Assembly (NCBI GenBank): GCA_045542485.1
Contig: JAZQLC010000051.1
Location: 1 to 64,000 of the forward strand
DNA length: 64,000 bases
DNA from: SIG575 sp045542485
GTDB taxonomy: Bacteria; Bacillota; Clostridia; Oscillospirales; Acutalibacteraceae
Direction: 5' to 3'
Made by a program: the position numbers and the translations under genes. The stretch's first letter is position 1. Each line of letters begins with the position of its first letter. Positions 9,213 to 17,343 of the stretch are shown here, one piece after another. The notes beneath the pieces are model-generated. The model was given only the letters and a program-made list of their open reading frames with translations, ran no database searches and was not told the DNA's origin.

Positions 9213-9815
9213 ATGGAAATTATCGATATTACAAGAGGTATATTTTCCTCCGACGTTTATCCGGGAGACCCTGAACCTTCAAAACAGAATTTCCAGAGTA
9301 TCGAAAACGGCGACGGCTGTAACCTTAACGGTTACTTTGCCTGTTGTCACGCAGGAACTCACGCAGATGCACCGCTGCATTTTGTGGAGGACGGAAAAGC
9401 AATCGATGAAATGAGTATGATTCCTTTTATCGGTCCTTGCCGTGTTCTTGACGTGCCGCCCGGACCCATAACAGGTGAATATGTTGAAAATGAGTTCCCC
9501 AGAGGCTGCAGAAGACTTCTTATCAAATCTCGGGGCGAAGCATATTTCCTTGACCACGGGGCACAGGCGGCGGCAAATTTAGGATATCTGCTTATCGGTA
9601 CAGACGCTCTTTCCGTAGGAACATCGGGCAACCAGGTTGCACCTCATAAAGCATTTTTAAACAAAGAAATCGCTATTCTTGAAGGGCTCGACCTGACAGG
9701 GGTAAATACGGGCAGCTATTTTCTTCTTGCACAGCCCGTGAAGCTTGAAGGTATGGAGGGCGCACCTGTCAGAGCACTTCTTATAAAAGGCGATTTTCAC
9801 TGGAAATCAAACTGA
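9213..9815 (+). CDS. cyclase-family (KynB-like) metal-dependent hydrolase
   Basis: 200 residues. The signature HAGTHADAPLHF (H-x-G-T-H-x-D-x-P-x-H) supplies the metal ligands of the cyclase/arylformamidase fold. The N-terminal MEIIDITRGIFSSDVYPGDP is typical of the family. Members hydrolyse N-formylkynurenine or act on polyketide-like and isatin-like substrates. No tryptophan-degradation gene is nearby, so the kynurenine formamidase role cannot be assumed. GAGGTG lies just before the ATG. The gene sits 11 bases before the sugar transferase gene. Confidence 0.85.
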   Translation: MEIIDITRGIFSSDVYPGDPEPSKQNFQSIENGDGCNLNGYFACCHAGTHADAPLHFVEDGKAIDEMSMIPFIGPCRVLDVPPGPITGEYVENEFPRGCRRLLIKSRGEAYFLDHGAQAAANLGYLLIGTDALSVGTSGNQVAPHKAFLNKEIAILEGLDLTGVNTGSYFLLAQPVKLEGMEGAPVRALLIKGDFHWKSN

Positions 9816-9826
9816 GGGGGTAAAAA

Positions 9827-10435
9827 ATGAAAAGATTTTTTGACTTTTTATTCAGCCTCCTTGCTTTGATAGTCCTTTCGCCCGTAATCCTGATTCTTTA
9901 TTTGCTTGTTCTTATTTCAAGCGGAAGACCTGTTATTTTCAAGCAGGAGAGAGTAGGCTACGGAAACCGGCTTTTCACTATCTACAAGTTCCGTACAATG
10001 AAGGACGGAATGAGGCAGACAAAAACAGAGGACCTTACCGATGAAGAGGTGGAAAACGACATCACCTTTATCGGCAAAATCCTCAGAAAGCTGAGCCTTG
10101 ATGAATTGCCTCAGCTTTACAATATACTCAAAGGGGATATGAGCTTTGTAGGTCCCCGTCCTCTTATTCCTCAGGAAGAAGAAATAAGGGAGTTAAGAGA
10201 AAAATATAATGTTTATTCCGTACGCCCCGGTATCACAGGCTGGGCGCAGGTCAACGGAAGAGATTTTATCTCTGACGAGCAGAAAGCAAAGCTTGACAGA
10301 GAATATGTTGAAAACCATTCAATTATTATGGATATAAAAATTATGTTCAAAACCGTCTGGGTGGTCCTTGCAGGTAAGGATATCGCTGACGGAAAAACCG
10401 ATAAGGACGGCGAAAACAATGAAAGAAATTCTTAA
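9827..10435 (+). CDS. bacterial sugar transferase (polyprenyl-phosphate phosphoglycosyltransferase)
   Basis: 202 residues, the size of the minimal monotopic phosphoglycosyltransferases (PglC/WcaJ catalytic domain). One N-terminal re-entrant membrane helix (about 5-33) leads into the conserved sequence VIFKQERVGYGNRLFTIYKFRTMK. The catalytic Asp-Glu dyad is in SLDELPQLYNIL, followed by GDMSFVGPRPL and YSVRPGITGWAQVNGR. It would transfer a sugar-1-phosphate from a nucleotide sugar to undecaprenyl phosphate, the first step of a surface glycan. No other glycan genes adjoin it: the next three genes are EEP-family phosphoesterases, the first overlapping its end by 17 bases. Confidence 0.92.
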   Translation: MKRFFDFLFSLLALIVLSPVILILYLLVLISSGRPVIFKQERVGYGNRLFTIYKFRTMKDGMRQTKTEDLTDEEVENDITFIGKILRKLSLDELPQLYNILKGDMSFVGPRPLIPQEEEIRELREKYNVYSVRPGITGWAQVNGRDFISDEQKAKLDREYVENHSIIMDIKIMFKTVWVVLAGKDIADGKTDKDGENNERNS

Positions 10436-11291
10436 AACAATCATTTCATCAATTATTGCGGTAATTCTTATGTTTATGGGAATCAACGGGTCTGTGAAAG
10501 ATCTTCCTGAAAAAGGCTCACTTGCAAATCAGGATTACAGAATGACAAGAGTTATGTCATTCAATGTCCGTTGTGGTGAATACATTGAGAGAGAAAACAT
10601 TGTTCCTGCTCTTATCAATGCTTATCAGCCCGATACAGTAGGTGTTCAGGAATGCACCTATGAATGGTATCTCAATTTCCAGTGGTATCTTGAAGACTAT
10701 GCCTTTGTGGGCGTTGGCAGAGATACGGGCGATTTAAGCACGGAATGCGGTGAAATTTCCGGCATCCTTTACAAGAAAGCAAAGTACAACCTTATTGACA
10801 GCGGTACATTCTGGCTTTCAGAAACTCCCGACAAGGTTTCAAGAGGCTGGGACGGTGCGTGTAACAGAATTTGCACTTGGGTTGTGCTTGAAGATAAAGA
10901 AACAGGTGAAAAATTTGCTCATGTGAATACTCACCTTGACCACGTCGGACCTCAGGCGCGTATAAACGGTGTAGAGCTTGTGAAAGAAAAGGCTCTTTCT
11001 TACGATATCCCCACAGTTGTAACCGGTGACTTCAACTTCCAGAAGGGTACAGATTTGTACGATTCACTCGTTACCGGCGGTCTTACAGACACTCAGGATA
11101 TGGCAGAGTACACAATGGACGGCAAAACATATCACGGTTATATGGGCGGCGTTGCAGGTAAACCCATTGACTTCATTTGTGTCAACAGCCTTATAACAGA
11201 GGTTCAGACATATAAAATCGTAAGAGATATTTATTCTCACAGATTCACATCCGACCACTATCCTATCTATGCAGACCTTGTGATTGGGTAA
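10419..11291 (+). CDS. exported EEP-family (endonuclease/exonuclease/phosphatase) protein, paralog 1
   Basis: 290 residues from the ATG at 10419, preceded by AGGACGG. A longer reading from 10368 lies entirely inside the preceding gene and is rejected. A hydrophobic N-terminal segment (about 5-22) suggests export or membrane anchoring. The EEP fold motifs are MSFNVRCGEY, GVQECT (metal-binding Glu), HVNTHLDH, TGDFNF and SDHYPIYADL (catalytic Asp-His). Family members cleave phosphodiester or phosphoester bonds in nucleic acids, phospholipids or inositol phosphates. The substrate is unknown. It is the first of three tandem paralogs. Confidence 0.87.
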   Translation: MKEILKTIISSIIAVILMFMGINGSVKDLPEKGSLANQDYRMTRVMSFNVRCGEYIERENIVPALINAYQPDTVGVQECTYEWYLNFQWYLEDYAFVGVGRDTGDLSTECGEISGILYKKAKYNLIDSGTFWLSETPDKVSRGWDGACNRICTWVVLEDKETGEKFAHVNTHLDHVGPQARINGVELVKEKALSYDIPTVVTGDFNFQKGTDLYDSLVTGGLTDTQDMAEYTMDGKTYHGYMGGVAGKPIDFICVNSLITEVQTYKIVRDIYSHRFTSDHYPIYADLVIG

Positions 11292-11296
11292 TTGTT

Positions 11297-12142
11297 ATGA
11301 AAACAGTAATCAGATATATTTCAATGGTATTTGCGCTTATTCTCGCTGCTGTGGGAGTAGGTCAGTGCGAAATGGGTGCGAAAGCGCCCCAAGAGGATGT
11401 AATCAGAATTATGTCCTACAACGTGCGTTACAACAGCTGGGAAAGAGGCAGGATTGTCCCTCAGCTTATTGCAGACTATATGCCTGATTCCGTAGGTGTT
11501 CAGGAATGTGAGGCTCTCTGGTTTTACCATATGAAAGCCTTTCTCCCCGAATACGGAATTGAGGGCGTAGGCAGACTTACCGGTACAAGAGGCGGTCTGA
11601 GCGGCGAAATGTCGGCAATTCTTTACAGAAAAGATAAATACAAGGTAGTTGACAGTGATACTTTCTGGCTTTCGGAAACTCCCCATAAGGTTTCAAAGGG
11701 TTGGGACGGACAGAAAAACAGAATCTGTACGTGGGTTATTCTCGAAAACCTTGAAACAGGCGAAAGATATGCCCATGTGAATGCACACCTTGACCATCAG
11801 GGCGAGGTTGCAAAAGCAGAGGGGCTGAGGCTTGTTCTCGAAAAGGCGCAGAGCTTTGATATGCCCACAGTAATCACGGGTGACTTCAACTTTGAAAAGG
11901 GCACGGACCTTTATGGTGAATTCGGAAAAGCAGGTTTTTCCGACACTCAGGATATGGCTCCCGATACAATGACGGGTAAAACATATCACGCTTTCAAGGG
12001 CGGAGAAGACGGTCTGCCCATCGACTTTGTTATGGTCAACAGCAGAATAACAGATGTTAAAACATATAAAATCGTAAGGGATAAAGCAGGGGACGAATTT
12101 ATTTCTGACCACTATCCCATTTATTCCGATATGAAGTTCTGA
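11297..12142 (+). CDS. exported EEP-family protein, paralog 2
   Basis: 281 residues, 5 bases after paralog 1 and clearly related to it along its whole length: both share FWLSETP followed by KVS-x-GWDG, then HVN-x-HLDH and GDFNFEKGTDLY. An N-terminal hydrophobic segment (about 5-20) again suggests export. Catalytic motifs MSYNVRYN, GVQECE, HVNAHLDH, TGDFNF and SDHYPIYSDM are intact. It probably arose by tandem duplication. Both exported paralogs would act outside the membrane on a phosphate-containing substrate. Confidence 0.87.
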   Translation: MKTVIRYISMVFALILAAVGVGQCEMGAKAPQEDVIRIMSYNVRYNSWERGRIVPQLIADYMPDSVGVQECEALWFYHMKAFLPEYGIEGVGRLTGTRGGLSGEMSAILYRKDKYKVVDSDTFWLSETPHKVSKGWDGQKNRICTWVILENLETGERYAHVNAHLDHQGEVAKAEGLRLVLEKAQSFDMPTVITGDFNFEKGTDLYGEFGKAGFSDTQDMAPDTMTGKTYHAFKGGEDGLPIDFVMVNSRITDVKTYKIVRDKAGDEFISDHYPIYSDMKF

Positions 12143-12157
12143 TTGGAGCAGAAAACA

Positions 12158-12901
12158 ATGAAAACTATGAGCTACAACATTCTTTGCTATGGCAAGGAAG
12201 GTCACGAAAGAGAAAAAAGAGAGCCTATGGTTCTTGAAATTATCAGAAAAAACAACCCTGACACTCTCGGTGTTCAGGAGGCGACTCCCGAATGGATGTC
12301 ATTTCTCAGGGAAAAGCTTGATGACTACTCTTATGTGGGCGTAGGCAGAGATGACGGCGACAACAAGGGTGAATATTCAGCAGTTTTCTATAAGAAGGAC
12401 AAGTTTGAGAGCCTTGATTGCGGTAACTTCTGGCTTTCCGAAACTCCCGAAAAGCCCGGCAAGGGCTGGGATGCTGCCTGTGTGAGAATATGCTCCTGGG
12501 CACTGCTTCAGGATAAGAGTAACGGAAAAAAATTCATTCATCTCAACACTCACCTTGACCACATCGGTGTAGAGGCGAGAAAAGAGGGTATGAAGCTTAT
12601 TTTCCAGAAAGCAGAAAGCTTTTCTGTTCCCACAATCGTTACGGGTGACTTCAATTTTGAGCAGGATTCCGAATTTTATCAGGGACTCATTTCAGGCAAA
12701 CTCCGTGATTCAAAATTTGTGGCAGAGGTTTCCGATGACGGCAATACATACAACGCTTTCGGCGAGTATGAGGGCGCGATTATAGATTTCATTATGGTTT
12801 CACCTGAAATCAGTGTAAAAAAATATACACTTGTCGATGAGCTTCTGAACGGCGAATACCCGTCAGACCATTTCCCCGTTACGGCAGAAATTGATTTCTA
12901 A
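12158..12901 (+). CDS. cytoplasmic EEP-family protein, paralog 3
   Basis: 247 residues from the ATG at 12158, chosen because GGAG lies about 9 bases upstream. A TTG at 12143 directly after the previous stop has no ribosome site. Unlike the two upstream paralogs it begins immediately with the catalytic fold (MSYNILCYG) and has no hydrophobic leader, so it should stay in the cytoplasm. Motifs GVQEAT, HLNTHLDH, TGDFNFEQ and SDHFPVTAEI are intact. The triplet thus contains two exported copies and one internal copy. Function is unknown beyond phosphoesterase. Confidence 0.85.
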   Translation: MKTMSYNILCYGKEGHEREKREPMVLEIIRKNNPDTLGVQEATPEWMSFLREKLDDYSYVGVGRDDGDNKGEYSAVFYKKDKFESLDCGNFWLSETPEKPGKGWDAACVRICSWALLQDKSNGKKFIHLNTHLDHIGVEARKEGMKLIFQKAESFSVPTIVTGDFNFEQDSEFYQGLISGKLRDSKFVAEVSDDGNTYNAFGEYEGAIIDFIMVSPEISVKKYTLVDELLNGEYPSDHFPVTAEIDF

Positions 12902-12913
12902 GGAGATTTTGTT

Positions 12914-13744
12914 ATGAGCTACGCAGATAAAGTTTTTGTTGAAAATATAAAGGATATCCTTGAAAACGGTTATTCGGACGAAGAGCTGAATGTCCGTCCC
13001 AGATGGGAAGACGGCACTCCTGCACATACAGTGAAAAAATTCTGTATGGTGAACAGATATGACTTAAGCAAGGAATTTCCCATCATTACAGTAAGAAAAA
13101 CATTTTTCAAAAGCTGTATCAAGGAGCTTCTCTGGATATGGCAGAAAAAATCAAATAAGATTTCAGAGCTCGATTCTCACATTTGGGATTCCTGGGCAGA
13201 TGAAAACGGCACAATCGGTAAGGCTTACGGCTATCAGCTTGGAGTAAAGCACAAGTATCCCGAGGGAGAATTTGACCAGGTTGACAGAGTGCTTTATGAT
13301 TTGAAGCATAACCCTGCAAGTCGCAGAATTATGACAAATCTCTACAATCACCACGACCTTAACGAGATGGGACTTGCTCCCTGTGCTTACGGTCTGACAC
13401 TTAATGTGACAGGGGATAAGCTTAACGCGATTCTCAATCAGCGCTCTCAGGATATGCTCACTGCAAACAACTGGAATGTGTGCCAGTATGCAGTACTCAC
13501 TCATATGTTTGCTCAGGTCAGCGGTCTTAAGGTGGGCGAATTTGTTCACGTTGTGGCAGATGCTCACATTTATGACAGACACATTCCCCTTGTAAAGAAG
13601 CTTGTTGAAAATCCGCAGTTTGAAGCACCCGTCTTCAAAATTGACACAAGCGTCACGGATTTCTATGATTTTACAGTTGACAGCTTCAGCCTTGAAAATT
13701 ATCAGGCAAATGATTTCAATGAAAAAATCGAGGTGGCAATCTGA
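12914..13744 (+). CDS. thyA: thymidylate synthase (divergent, B. subtilis ThyA type)
   Basis: 276 residues. Converts dUMP to dTMP with methylene-tetrahydrofolate. The catalytic cysteine is C157 in LAPCAY, and the phosphate-binding arginine is in QRSQD (R177). The substrate Asn is N188, and the DAHIYDRH motif follows. The usual His after the catalytic Cys (PCH) is Ala here; B. subtilis ThyA also lacks it (PCV). The normally conserved LGxPFN is replaced by LTANNWN. The N-terminal half (GTPAHTVKKFC, IKELLWIWQKKSN) resembles the B. subtilis ThyA branch. The stop overlaps the start of folA (TGATG), so the two are translationally coupled, which suits their shared folate cycle. Confidence 0.93.
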   Translation: MSYADKVFVENIKDILENGYSDEELNVRPRWEDGTPAHTVKKFCMVNRYDLSKEFPIITVRKTFFKSCIKELLWIWQKKSNKISELDSHIWDSWADENGTIGKAYGYQLGVKHKYPEGEFDQVDRVLYDLKHNPASRRIMTNLYNHHDLNEMGLAPCAYGLTLNVTGDKLNAILNQRSQDMLTANNWNVCQYAVLTHMFAQVSGLKVGEFVHVVADAHIYDRHIPLVKKLVENPQFEAPVFKIDTSVTDFYDFTVDSFSLENYQANDFNEKIEVAI

Positions 13745-14235
13745 TGTTTCAGGTAGTAGCAGTTGATAAAAACTGGGGTATAGGAAATGACGGCAATCTT
13801 CTTTTCCATATTTCAGAGGATCTGAAGAATTTCCGCAGACTCACAGAGGGCAAAACAGTAATTCTCGGCAGAAAAACCCTTGCAACTTTCCCAAAGGGTG
13901 CACCTCTTAAAAACAGAAGAAACATAATTCTTTCAAGAGACGAAAGCTATTCTGTTGAGGGCGCAGAGGTTGCGAGAAGTGTTGAGGAGGCTGCAGAGCT
14001 TCTTAAAAATGAAAACACCGACAACATAGTAGTTATCGGCGGTGAATCAATTTACAGACAGATGCTTCCGCTCTGTGACACTGCAGTTGTTACAAAGATT
14101 GACGCAGAAGCACCTGCAAGTGATAAGTTTTTCCCGAATCTTGATGAGGATGAAAACTGGTATCTTGCAGAGGAAAGCGAAGAAAAGGAAGAGAACGGAA
14201 TTAAGTTTAAATTCTGTACCTACAAGAGAAAATAA
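13744..14235 (+). CDS. folA: dihydrofolate reductase
   Basis: 163 residues, normal size. The N-terminal FQVVAVDKNWGIGNDGNLLFHISEDLKNFRR carries the substrate-binding Trp and the acidic residue (Glu here) of DHFR. VILGRKTLATFP and VVIGGESIYRQMLP are the NADPH-binding motifs. It regenerates tetrahydrofolate consumed by the thymidylate synthase encoded immediately upstream, with which its start codon overlaps. The pair ends at a strong hairpin terminator. Confidence 0.95.
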   Translation: MFQVVAVDKNWGIGNDGNLLFHISEDLKNFRRLTEGKTVILGRKTLATFPKGAPLKNRRNIILSRDESYSVEGAEVARSVEEAAELLKNENTDNIVVIGGESIYRQMLPLCDTAVVTKIDAEAPASDKFFPNLDEDENWYLAEESEEKEENGIKFKFCTYKRK

Positions 14236-14239
14236 AAGT

Positions 14240-14278
14240 TGGCGTTACATCGAGTGGATGTAACGCCATTTTTTATTT
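14240..14278. terminator. bidirectional rho-independent terminator between folA and comM
   Basis: A perfect 12-bp stem (14240-14251 pairing with 14257-14268) with a 5-base loop is followed by a T-rich run on the plus strand. It is preceded by an A-rich run, which is T-rich when read on the minus strand. It can stop both convergent transcripts. Confidence 0.9.
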
Positions 14279-15796
14279 ACCCCAGAATTTTCTGTCGAGG
14301 CTTCTGTACTGTACTGCCTCGGCAATATGGTCTTCGTTTACCATATTGCTTTTTTCAAGGTCTGCAATTGTTCTTGCAACCCTGAGTATTTTATCGTAAG
14401 CACGGGCAGAGAGTGAAAGTCTGTCGAAAACTGTTCTGAGAAGCTCTTTCGCACCGTCAGTAAGGATGCAGAATTCTCTTGTCTGCTTTGCTGTCATATG
14501 AGCGTTGCAGGTAATTCCCGAGCCTTTCAGTCTTTCCTGCTGAATGCGTCTGGCTTCGTTTACTCTCTTTTTGATGTCTGCGGATTTTTCGCTTCTTGCG
14601 TTGTCGGAGAGACTTTCAAAATCCACAGGCGGAACTTCAATATGAATGTCCACTCTGTCAAGCAGAGGGCCTGAAATCTTGTTCAGATATCTTTCTGCGC
14701 TTCCCTTGACACAAGTGCATTCCCTTGTGGGGTGACCGTAATATCCGCAAGGACAGGGGTTCATAGCGCACACCAGCATAACCGAGCAGGGGTAAGAGAC
14801 CGTCGCCTGAGCTCTGGAAATGGAGATAACACCGTCTTCAATGGGCTGACGCATTATTTCCATTGTTGTTCTTGAAAATTCAGGAAGCTCATCGAGAAAA
14901 AGAACGCCGTTATGTGCAAGTGAAATCTCACCGGGCTTGGGAACTGCACCGCCGCCTGAAAGTCCTACGGGAGAAACAGTGTGGTGAGGTGAGCGGAAAG
15001 GTCTTTTTGTGATAAGCGGTGTATCTTTGGGGAGTTTGCCTGATATGGAATAGATTTTCGTAGTTTCAAGGGATTCCTCAAAAGTCATATCAGGGAGTAT
15101 TGTTGAAATTCTTTTGGCAAGCATACTCTTGCCTGAGCCGGGAGGACCGATAAGCAGAATGTTGTGACCGCCTGCCGCGGCAATCTCGATGGCTCTCTTG
15201 GCTTCAAACTGTCCCTTTACATCGGCAAAATCAACGAGTGTTTCAAGAAAATCATCTTTCGGGATGTATACGGCTCTTTCAAGGCACGACTTACCATCAA
15301 GATGTGCGATGATTTCCCTTACATTTTTTACTCCGTAAACATTTATTCCGCTGACAACGGAGCATTCATAGGCATTTTCGTATGGCACGAAAACATCTGT
15401 TATACCGTTTTTCTGAGCCTCAATAACCATAGGCAGAGCGCCGTTTACTTTTCTCAGCTCACCGCCCAATGAAAGTTCGCCGATAAAGGCAAGGTTTTTC
15501 GATACGGGTTTTATCTGACCGGAAGCAGATAAAACTGCAATAAGCATAGGCAGGTCGTAGACCGTTCCTTCTTTTCGTGTGTCTGCGGGAGCTAAATTCA
15601 CGGTGATTCTGCTGACGGGGAAGGTGAGGGAGTTGTTTTTAATGGCTGAGCGAACTCTTTCCTTTGCCTCGCTGACAGATGCGTTGGGAAGTCCCACAAC
15701 ATCAAAGTGCGGCAGTCCTGCGCTTATGTCAATTTCAACATGGACCATATAAGTGTTCATACCGAAAAGGCCCATGCTCTTTACACTGGTAAACAT
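14273..15796 (-). CDS. comM: YifB/ComM-family Mg-chelatase-like AAA+ ATPase
   Basis: 507 residues. The N-terminal Lon-protease-like (ChlI) domain is followed by the AAA+ core with Walker A GPPGSGKSMLAKR and Walker B VLFLDELPEF. The zinc-type stretch NPCPCGYYGHPTRECTC and the C-terminal Mg-chelatase domain come next. ComM is a hexameric branch-migration helicase that aids integration of transforming DNA in Vibrio; the role of YifB in Firmicutes is less certain. It is the last gene of a minus-strand unit, 10 bases after the unknown membrane protein and downstream of the Fur-family gene. Confidence 0.93.
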   Translation of the reverse strand: MFTSVKSMGLFGMNTYMVHVEIDISAGLPHFDVVGLPNASVSEAKERVRSAIKNNSLTFPVSRITVNLAPADTRKEGTVYDLPMLIAVLSASGQIKPVSKNLAFIGELSLGGELRKVNGALPMVIEAQKNGITDVFVPYENAYECSVVSGINVYGVKNVREIIAHLDGKSCLERAVYIPKDDFLETLVDFADVKGQFEAKRAIEIAAAGGHNILLIGPPGSGKSMLAKRISTILPDMTFEESLETTKIYSISGKLPKDTPLITKRPFRSPHHTVSPVGLSGGGAVPKPGEISLAHNGVLFLDELPEFSRTTMEIMRQPIEDGVISISRAQATVSYPCSVMLVCAMNPCPCGYYGHPTRECTCVKGSAERYLNKISGPLLDRVDIHIEVPPVDFESLSDNARSEKSADIKKRVNEARRIQQERLKGSGITCNAHMTAKQTREFCILTDGAKELLRTVFDRLSLSARAYDKILRVARTIADLEKSNMVNEDHIAEAVQYRSLDRKFWGK

Positions 15797-15806
15797 AAAT
15801 GAATCC

Positions 15807-16697
15807 TTACTGCTCTACATATGTGAAGAGTGCTTCGTATTCTTCATTTACGATTGTCTGGTCTTCGTTGATGAAGAAGCCCTTTGAAATGAGAAGAGTG
15901 TAGTCCTGGCCGGGGATAAGGTTTTCGGCAGGAGTTTCGGCTACAATTTTGATTACGCCGTTTTTGATTGTGCACTGAACATTCTCTGTCATAAATCTGA
16001 CGAATGTACCTTCGCTGTTTTTATATCTGTATGAGCAGAAAGCCTGGAAATTCTGTGAACCTGCTTTGTTGTAGGTTGTAACACCGTCAGCTTTTGCAGT
16101 TACTTCAAAGTAAGCCTTTGCACCTTTTTTGTAAAGAACGGGTTTTACATCTGAGAGAACAACTGAAGTTGCGTCCTTGTATTTTTCTTCCTGAGCATTG
16201 AGCTGACCGTTGTCATCCTTCTTCGCCTTGAAGTCTGCAGTGATGTCCTTGTTTGTATAGTCTTTCTTTGCAAGTTTAAGAGTTTCAGCAGTAATGGTTG
16301 CACGGTAGGATGTGCCGTCAACGAGCTTTTCTTCAAGGTCGGCAGTGACTACCACTGTGCCGCCTTCAAGCGTGTCAGTCGTAGCAGGGCGGTATTCGAC
16401 GGAGACGATTTCACTTCCGATTTTCTTGCCCTCTGTTGTGACAATAACACCGTTTTCGTTGATAACTTCAAACTCTCCGTTTTCAATATAAGGAGTGATG
16501 AAAGTAAATTTGATTGTGTTGTCGTCGAAAATAGCAACCGTACCTGTTTCAGCGAAAACTGTTTCTGCGCGTTTGTGCTCAAGACCGAAATAAATTCCTG
16601 TGGCAACACCTGCCAGGATAATCACTGAAAGCACACTTGCAAGAATGATTTTAGTTTTCTTTCTCATTGTTTTTTTCTGGATAGGTTTCTTTTTCAT
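15807..16697 (-). CDS. unknown membrane-anchored or secreted protein
   Basis: 296 residues from the ATG at 16697, chosen for the AGGAG about 10 bases upstream; an earlier in-frame ATG at 16721 lies inside the preceding gene. A Lys-rich start is followed by one hydrophobic segment (about 16-35) and then a long hydrophilic region rich in Thr, Val, Lys and Glu. That region reads as successive beta-sandwich segments (repeated patterns of the kind GTVAIFDDNTIKFTF and GGTVVVTADLEEKLVDG). No enzyme motif is visible. It starts 3 bases after the end of the Fur-family gene, so it is probably co-regulated with it. I do not recognise the family. Confidence 0.75.
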   Translation of the reverse strand: MKKKPIQKKTMRKKTKIILASVLSVIILAGVATGIYFGLEHKRAETVFAETGTVAIFDDNTIKFTFITPYIENGEFEVINENGVIVTTEGKKIGSEIVSVEYRPATTDTLEGGTVVVTADLEEKLVDGTSYRATITAETLKLAKKDYTNKDITADFKAKKDDNGQLNAQEEKYKDATSVVLSDVKPVLYKKGAKAYFEVTAKADGVTTYNKAGSQNFQAFCSYRYKNSEGTFVRFMTENVQCTIKNGVIKIVAETPAENLIPGQDYTLLISKGFFINEDQTIVNEEYEALFTYVEQ

Positions 16698-16699
16698 AA

Positions 16700-17122
16700 T
16701 TATTCTTCTCCTTTGTTGCAATTTTCACATATTCCGTAGAAAACGCATTTTGCGCCGTTTAGATGAAAATTGTGATGTTCGAAAATGTGCTCTGCAAGAC
16801 GGTCAACCGTTTCGCATTCCATATGAATGAGTTTTCCGCATTTTTCGCACTTCAGGTGGTAGTGGTTTGAACAAACCTTATGCGAGTGAAGGTACTGATA
16901 ACAGACGCTTTTTTCTCCGTCAACGGTGTATTTTCTGACAACACCCTCACCGGAAAGCTTCTCAAGGTATCTGTATACTGTGGATTTACCCACCATATTT
17001 CCGCTTTTCTGCAGAAGAGAAACAACATCATCCACGGTCAGATGACCGCCTCCCTGATTCTTGAGCTCTTCAAGAATCAGATCCCGCTGCTTTGTCTTGT
17101 ATGTAGAAGAGCGTTCACTCAT
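16700..17122 (-). CDS. Fur-family metal-responsive repressor (Zur-like)
   Basis: 140 residues. An N-terminal winged helix (GKSTVYRYLEKLSGEGVVRKY) binds DNA, and HYHLKCEKCGKLIHMEC begins the metal-sensing domain. Two CxxC pairs (CEKC and CENC) would hold a structural zinc. Histidines in EHIFEHHNFHL supply further ligands. Fur, Zur and PerR cannot be separated by eye; a Zur-like role is only a guess. It heads a minus-strand operon with an unknown envelope protein and comM. An inverted repeat overlaps its own promoter, which fits autoregulation. Confidence 0.88.
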   Translation of the reverse strand: MSERSSTYKTKQRDLILEELKNQGGGHLTVDDVVSLLQKSGNMVGKSTVYRYLEKLSGEGVVRKYTVDGEKSVCYQYLHSHKVCSNHYHLKCEKCGKLIHMECETVDRLAEHIFEHHNFHLNGAKCVFYGICENCNKGEE

Positions 17123-17146
17123 TTTTTTACACCACCTTTGCTAATA

Positions 17147-17175
17147 ATTTTACATTGTTTCTTCGTAAAAGTCAA
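17147..17175 (-). promoter_or_regulatory. sigma-A promoter of the Fur-family operon, with overlapping inverted repeat
   Basis: On the minus strand TTGACT (17170-17175) and TAAAAT (17147-17152) are 17 bases apart, about 25 bases before the start codon. The inverted repeat TCAAG-ataagc-CTTGA (17172-17187) overlaps the -35 and could be an operator, possibly for the repressor itself. Confidence 0.7.
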
Positions 17176-17285
17176 GATAAGCCTTGATTAAGTGTGTTGC
17201 AGTGCGTCTGTATGCGTAAATTGTCATAATTCTACAAAAAAACAGGTGCATTGTCGAAAATTTTCAACTTATTTATGAAAAAATG

Positions 17286-17314
17286 TTGACAAAAATTTCA
17301 AAATGTATTAGAAT
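17286..17314 (+). promoter_or_regulatory. sigma-A promoter of the sigma-factor gene
   Basis: TTGACA (17286-17291) and TAGAAT (17309-17314) are separated by 17 bases, 29 bases upstream of the ATG at 17344. The -35 is a perfect match. The 222-base region between fur and this gene otherwise holds only AT-rich sequence and the divergent fur promoter. Confidence 0.8.
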
Positions 17315-17343
17315 TATCAGTGTAAATGGTATGAGGTGTATTA

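Noticed and set aside
10368..10418. N-terminal extension of the first EEP gene
   Set aside because: It lies wholly inside the sugar transferase gene, has no ribosome site, and the ATG at 10419 has AGGACGG and begins with a proper hydrophobic leader.
16145..16336. Minus-strand overlapping frames inside the unknown membrane protein gene
   Set aside because: They are out of frame with the real gene, Thr/Leu/Arg-rich in the way of shifted translations, and lack start signals.
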